In this document: in pieces, positions 6,091 through 8,032 of the stretch
Layout: the number at the start of each line of letters is the position of its first letter
Numbering within the stretch: the first letter of the stretch is position 1
Source: DASXVX01 sp036504075
Lineage (GTDB): Bacteria > Bacillota > Sulfobacillia > Symbiobacteriales > Symbiobacteriaceae
Reading direction: 5' to 3'
Length of the DNA stretch: 8,032 nucleotides
Assembly (NCBI GenBank): GCA_036504075.1
Contig: DASXVX010000023.1
Location: 1 to 8,032 of the forward strand
Position numbers and translations under genes: made by a program
The notes under the pieces: generated by a model
Seen by the model: only the letters and a program-made list of their open reading frames with translations
What the model was told of the DNA's origin: nothing
Databases searched by the model: none

Positions 6091-7848
6091 ATGGTCAGAG
6101 AGCGAATATTAGTGGTAGAGAACAACGCAGAGGTGCTCAATCCGGTCGTTGCCTTCCTGTCCGACAGCTATCACATCACCACGGCGGCCGATATTCCGGA
6201 TGCCCTGGCCATTCTGGCCACCGAGCGGGTCGACCTTGTTCTGCTGGACTTGATTCTGCCGAGCGGAACCGGGTTCGACGTGCTGAACGACCTGACCCGC
6301 CGGGGGCAGGTGGTGCCGGTCCTGGTCATGTCGGGGCTGGGCACGCAGGTGGATCTGTCCCGCTACTCGGAACTGGTGGCCGGACAGATTGACAAACCCT
6401 TTGACCTGAACGAGTTGAAGACCCGCATTCGGGAAATCAGGCGCGGCGAGCGACACCGCGAGGTGCCGATGCCCGGGGAAAAGGCCGCCGTATTGCTGGT
6501 TGATGACGACGTTGATATGCTGCAGGCGGCCGCCGACTACCTGCGCGTGGCCGGCTACACCGTGCGGGCCGCTCCGAGCGGGGACGAAGCGCTCAAGGCA
6601 GTTGCGGCCGGGCACGCTGACGTGGTGGTGACCGACTGGATCATGCCGGGCTTCACGGGACTGGAACTGCTGCACCGGCTTAAAGCGTTGGTGCCGGAAA
6701 CGCCTGTCATATTGATGACCGGATACGGGACCCCTGACTTCTCCCGAAAGGCCACTGCCGCCGGCGCCGCTGATGTCCTGATTAAACCGTTTGCGCCGCG
6801 GGCCCTGCCGCTGGCGATTGAAAAGTGCCTGCAGCGGGCGGCGGGCAAACTTCTGACGGAACCGGGTCCCGAGTTGAGGCGGCACGAACCGTCGGCGGCA
6901 GGTCATGAGGGCGCTGCACAGTACACGCTGTCGGACCTGATCGGCAACTCCCTGGCCATGCAGCGACTTCGGCACTGGATTGTGGCCGTTGCCGCGACGG
7001 ATTCCAGCGTGTTGATCCTGGGCGAGACCGGAACCGGCAAGGAATTGGTCGCCCACGCAATTCACGCCCGCAGCGCCAGGTCCGGGAAGCCGTTTGTGAT
7101 TGTGAACGCCGCCGCCATTCCCGAGACGCTGCTTGAAGCGGAACTCTTCGGGTATGCGGGCGGCGCATTTACGGGCGCCCAGCGGGAAGGCCGGGTCGGC
7201 AAGTTTCAGAAGGCCGACGGCGGCACGCTCTTTCTGGACGAAATCGGTGACCTGCCCTCGTCGCTGCAAGCCAAACTGCTGCGGGTGTTGCAGTCGGGGG
7301 AGGTCGACGTGGTTGGGGGTGCGACCCGGCAGCTGGACGTGCGGTTCGTCGCAGCGACGAACCGGGACCTGCGCGAGATGGCGGCGAACGGCTCGTTCCG
7401 GAATGACCTGTTCTTCCGGCTCAACATTGTGACGCTTCAGCTCCCGCCAATCCGGGAGCGGCGAGAGGATATTCCCGTCCTGGTTGCACACTTCCTCCAG
7501 GAACTGTGCAACCGTTACCACCGGCCCGATATGAGCATGAGCGGCGAAGCGCTGGACCGACTTATGGCGTATGACTGGCCCGGCAACGTGCGCGAATTGC
7601 GGAATGTCGTTGAACGCACGTTTGTCTTTTCGGCCGGGCCACGCATTCTGCCCAGTCACCTGCCACCCGAATTGCGTTCAGCCGGCGGGACTCTGACACC
7701 TGCCGTCGTGGGATTAGCGACCCAGGAGCGTCTGGCGATTGTGAAAGCCCTCGAAACCGCAGGGGGCAACAAGAAAAAAGCGGCGGAATTGTTGGGAATC
7801 TCCCGGTCCGGCCTTTATATGAAGCTGAAAGCGTACGAACTGGAATAA
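6091..7848 (+). CDS. Sigma-54-dependent response regulator with two receiver domains (REC-REC-AAA+-Fis)
   Basis: The 585-residue protein has four domains. Receiver 1 (about 4-118) has phospho-acceptor D53 (LLDLILP), S81 and K102 (DKPF), but E10-N11 replaces the usual Asp pair. Receiver 2 (about 131-250) is canonical: D138/D139, D182 (VTDWIMP), T210, K232. The AAA+ domain (about 278-520) has Walker A GETGTGKE at 311-318, the sigma-54-contacting GAFTGA at 358-363, Walker B FLDE at 381-384, and WPGNVREL near its end. A Fis-type helix-turn-helix (about 545-584: KKKAAELLGISRSGLYMKL) closes the protein. It should bind enhancer DNA, hexamerise on phosphorylation and remodel sigma-54 polymerase. NtrC-type activators usually have one receiver, so the tandem is unusual. 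It is divergent from the kinase operon and adjacent to that operon's sigma-54 promoter, so it is the probable activator and the kinases its probable donors. A clear terminator follows 18 bases after the stop. Targets elsewhere are unknown. Confidence 0.95.
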   Translation: MVRERILVVENNAEVLNPVVAFLSDSYHITTAADIPDALAILATERVDLVLLDLILPSGTGFDVLNDLTRRGQVVPVLVMSGLGTQVDLSRYSELVAGQIDKPFDLNELKTRIREIRRGERHREVPMPGEKAAVLLVDDDVDMLQAAADYLRVAGYTVRAAPSGDEALKAVAAGHADVVVTDWIMPGFTGLELLHRLKALVPETPVILMTGYGTPDFSRKATAAGAADVLIKPFAPRALPLAIEKCLQRAAGKLLTEPGPELRRHEPSAAGHEGAAQYTLSDLIGNSLAMQRLRHWIVAVAATDSSVLILGETGTGKELVAHAIHARSARSGKPFVIVNAAAIPETLLEAELFGYAGGAFTGAQREGRVGKFQKADGGTLFLDEIGDLPSSLQAKLLRVLQSGEVDVVGGATRQLDVRFVAATNRDLREMAANGSFRNDLFFRLNIVTLQLPPIRERREDIPVLVAHFLQELCNRYHRPDMSMSGEALDRLMAYDWPGNVRELRNVVERTFVFSAGPRILPSHLPPELRSAGGTLTPAVVGLATQERLAIVKALETAGGNKKKAAELLGISRSGLYMKLKAYELE

Positions 7849-7865
7849 GGGATCGGTGCAGCGCG

Positions 7866-7897
7866 AGCAGGGGAGCCATGAGGCTCTCCTGCTTTTT
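7866..7897 (+). terminator. Intrinsic terminator of the response regulator gene
   Basis: A 12-base-pair stem (AGCAGGGGAGCC at 7866-7877 with GGCTCTCCTGCT at 7882-7893, one G-U pair) with an ATGA loop is followed at once by TTTTT (7893-7897). It lies 18 bases after the TAA of the regulator, so that gene appears to be a single-gene transcript. Confidence 0.92.
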
Positions 7898-7926
7898 CGC
7901 GGTGCGCCTCGCAGTCATGCAAGTCA

Positions 7927-7951
7927 GGAGGTTCAAGTCCTCCCAAGGCCG
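7927..7951 (+). other. tRNA-like T-arm plus 3' acceptor strand (possible tRNA remnant)
   Basis: GGAGG-TTCAAGT-CCTCC forms a five-base-pair stem with a seven-base loop that fits the tRNA T-loop pattern TTCRANY. Seven bases (CAAGGCC) and a G follow, as an acceptor 3' strand and discriminator base would. No matching 5' acceptor strand (GGCCTTG) or anticodon arm is found upstream, where the regulator's terminator sits, so this is not an intact tRNA gene. It could be a tRNA 3'-end fragment left by an integration or rearrangement, or a chance resemblance. Confidence 0.3.
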
Positions 7952-7985
7952 TTTATCCTGTTCGGTCTTGTAACTGAAAGACAAA

Positions 7986-8004
7986 CAAGTGGAAATCCCA
8001 CTTG
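7986..8004 (+). other. Perfect hairpin of unknown role just before the intron-like sequence
   Basis: CAAGTGG (7986-7992) and CCACTTG (7998-8004) form a perfect seven-base-pair stem with an AAATC loop. No T-tract follows (GGCAGTGCG comes next), so it is not an intrinsic terminator. It ends four bases before the possible group II intron boundary. Some group II introns of the bacterial C class choose stem-loops as insertion sites, so the two may be related. Confidence 0.4.
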
Positions 8005-8008
8005 GGCA

Positions 8009-8032
8009 GTGCGCCCCGGTGACGGGGCGTGC
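8009..8032 (+). mobile_element. Possible 5' end of a group II intron, cut by the window edge
   Basis: From 8009 the sequence reads GTGCGCCCCGG, which fits the group II intron 5' consensus GUGYG and resembles known bacterial starts such as that of the lactococcal Ll.LtrB intron (GUGCGCCC followed by a GGG partner strand). CGCCCCG (8012-8018) pairs with CGGGGCG (8023-8029) around a GTGA tetraloop, like the first stem of intron domain I. Only 24 bases are available, and neither domain V nor a reverse transcriptase can be seen, so this rests on the short boundary motif alone. Confidence 0.3.

Noticed and set aside
6109..7659. 516-codon open frame on the - strand opposite the response regulator
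   Set aside because: It is antisense to a gene with complete receiver, AAA+ and Fis motifs. Its translation is rich in Arg, Gln and His without recognisable motifs, as expected for a GC-rich shadow frame.
7879..7951. A complete tRNA gene ending at the T-arm
   Set aside because: No 5' acceptor strand, D-arm or anticodon stem pairs in the 48 bases upstream, which are partly occupied by the regulator's terminator.
7562..7984. 140-codon open frame on the - strand covering the regulator's end and terminator
   Set aside because: It crosses the coding end, the intrinsic terminator and the tRNA-like arm, and the product has no recognisable motif.
1..8032. CRISPR arrays or short tandem repeats
   Set aside because: No regularly spaced repeats are seen; the only large repeat is the diverged HK1/HK2 gene duplication.

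Overview
The window comes from a moderately GC-rich bacterium (by eye about 60% GC, with GTG and TTG starts and purine-rich Shine-Dalgarno sequences). The sequence alone does not fix its taxonomy. It uses sigma-54: it encodes a complete sigma-54 activator with a GAFTGA loop and carries a near-perfect -24/-12 promoter.

Layout. Bases 1-157 are the last codons of a membrane transporter on the + strand, followed by a strong GC-rich hairpin. A calcineurin-like metallophosphoesterase (305-1225, +) comes next. It ends 15 bases from the end of a convergent operon of three sensor histidine kinases on the - strand, transcribed in the order HK3 (6002-4770), HK2 (4693-2975), HK1 (2935-1241). HK2 and HK1 are diverged tandem duplicates that share even their ribosome binding site region. 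HK3 is a shorter, more distant kinase. Divergent from the kinase operon is a response regulator (6091-7848, +) with the unusual order receiver-receiver-AAA+-Fis helix-turn-helix, closed by a clear intrinsic terminator. The last 130 bases hold a tRNA-like T-arm, an isolated hairpin, and what looks like the first bases of a group II intron cut by the window edge.

How it may work together. The 88-base gap between HK3 and the regulator contains a sigma-54 promoter firing toward the kinases. The regulator next door belongs to exactly the family needed to open such a promoter. The most economical reading is a self-contained phosphorelay module: three membrane kinases feed one regulator with two receiver domains, and that regulator drives expression of its own kinases in a feedback loop. 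The signal and any targets outside the window are not visible. All three kinases have His-Asn instead of His-Glu/Asp at the phosphorylation site, and the first receiver has a degenerate acidic pocket, so phosphate flow may be non-standard.

The large ORFs antisense to the four main genes are treated as GC-rich shadows.
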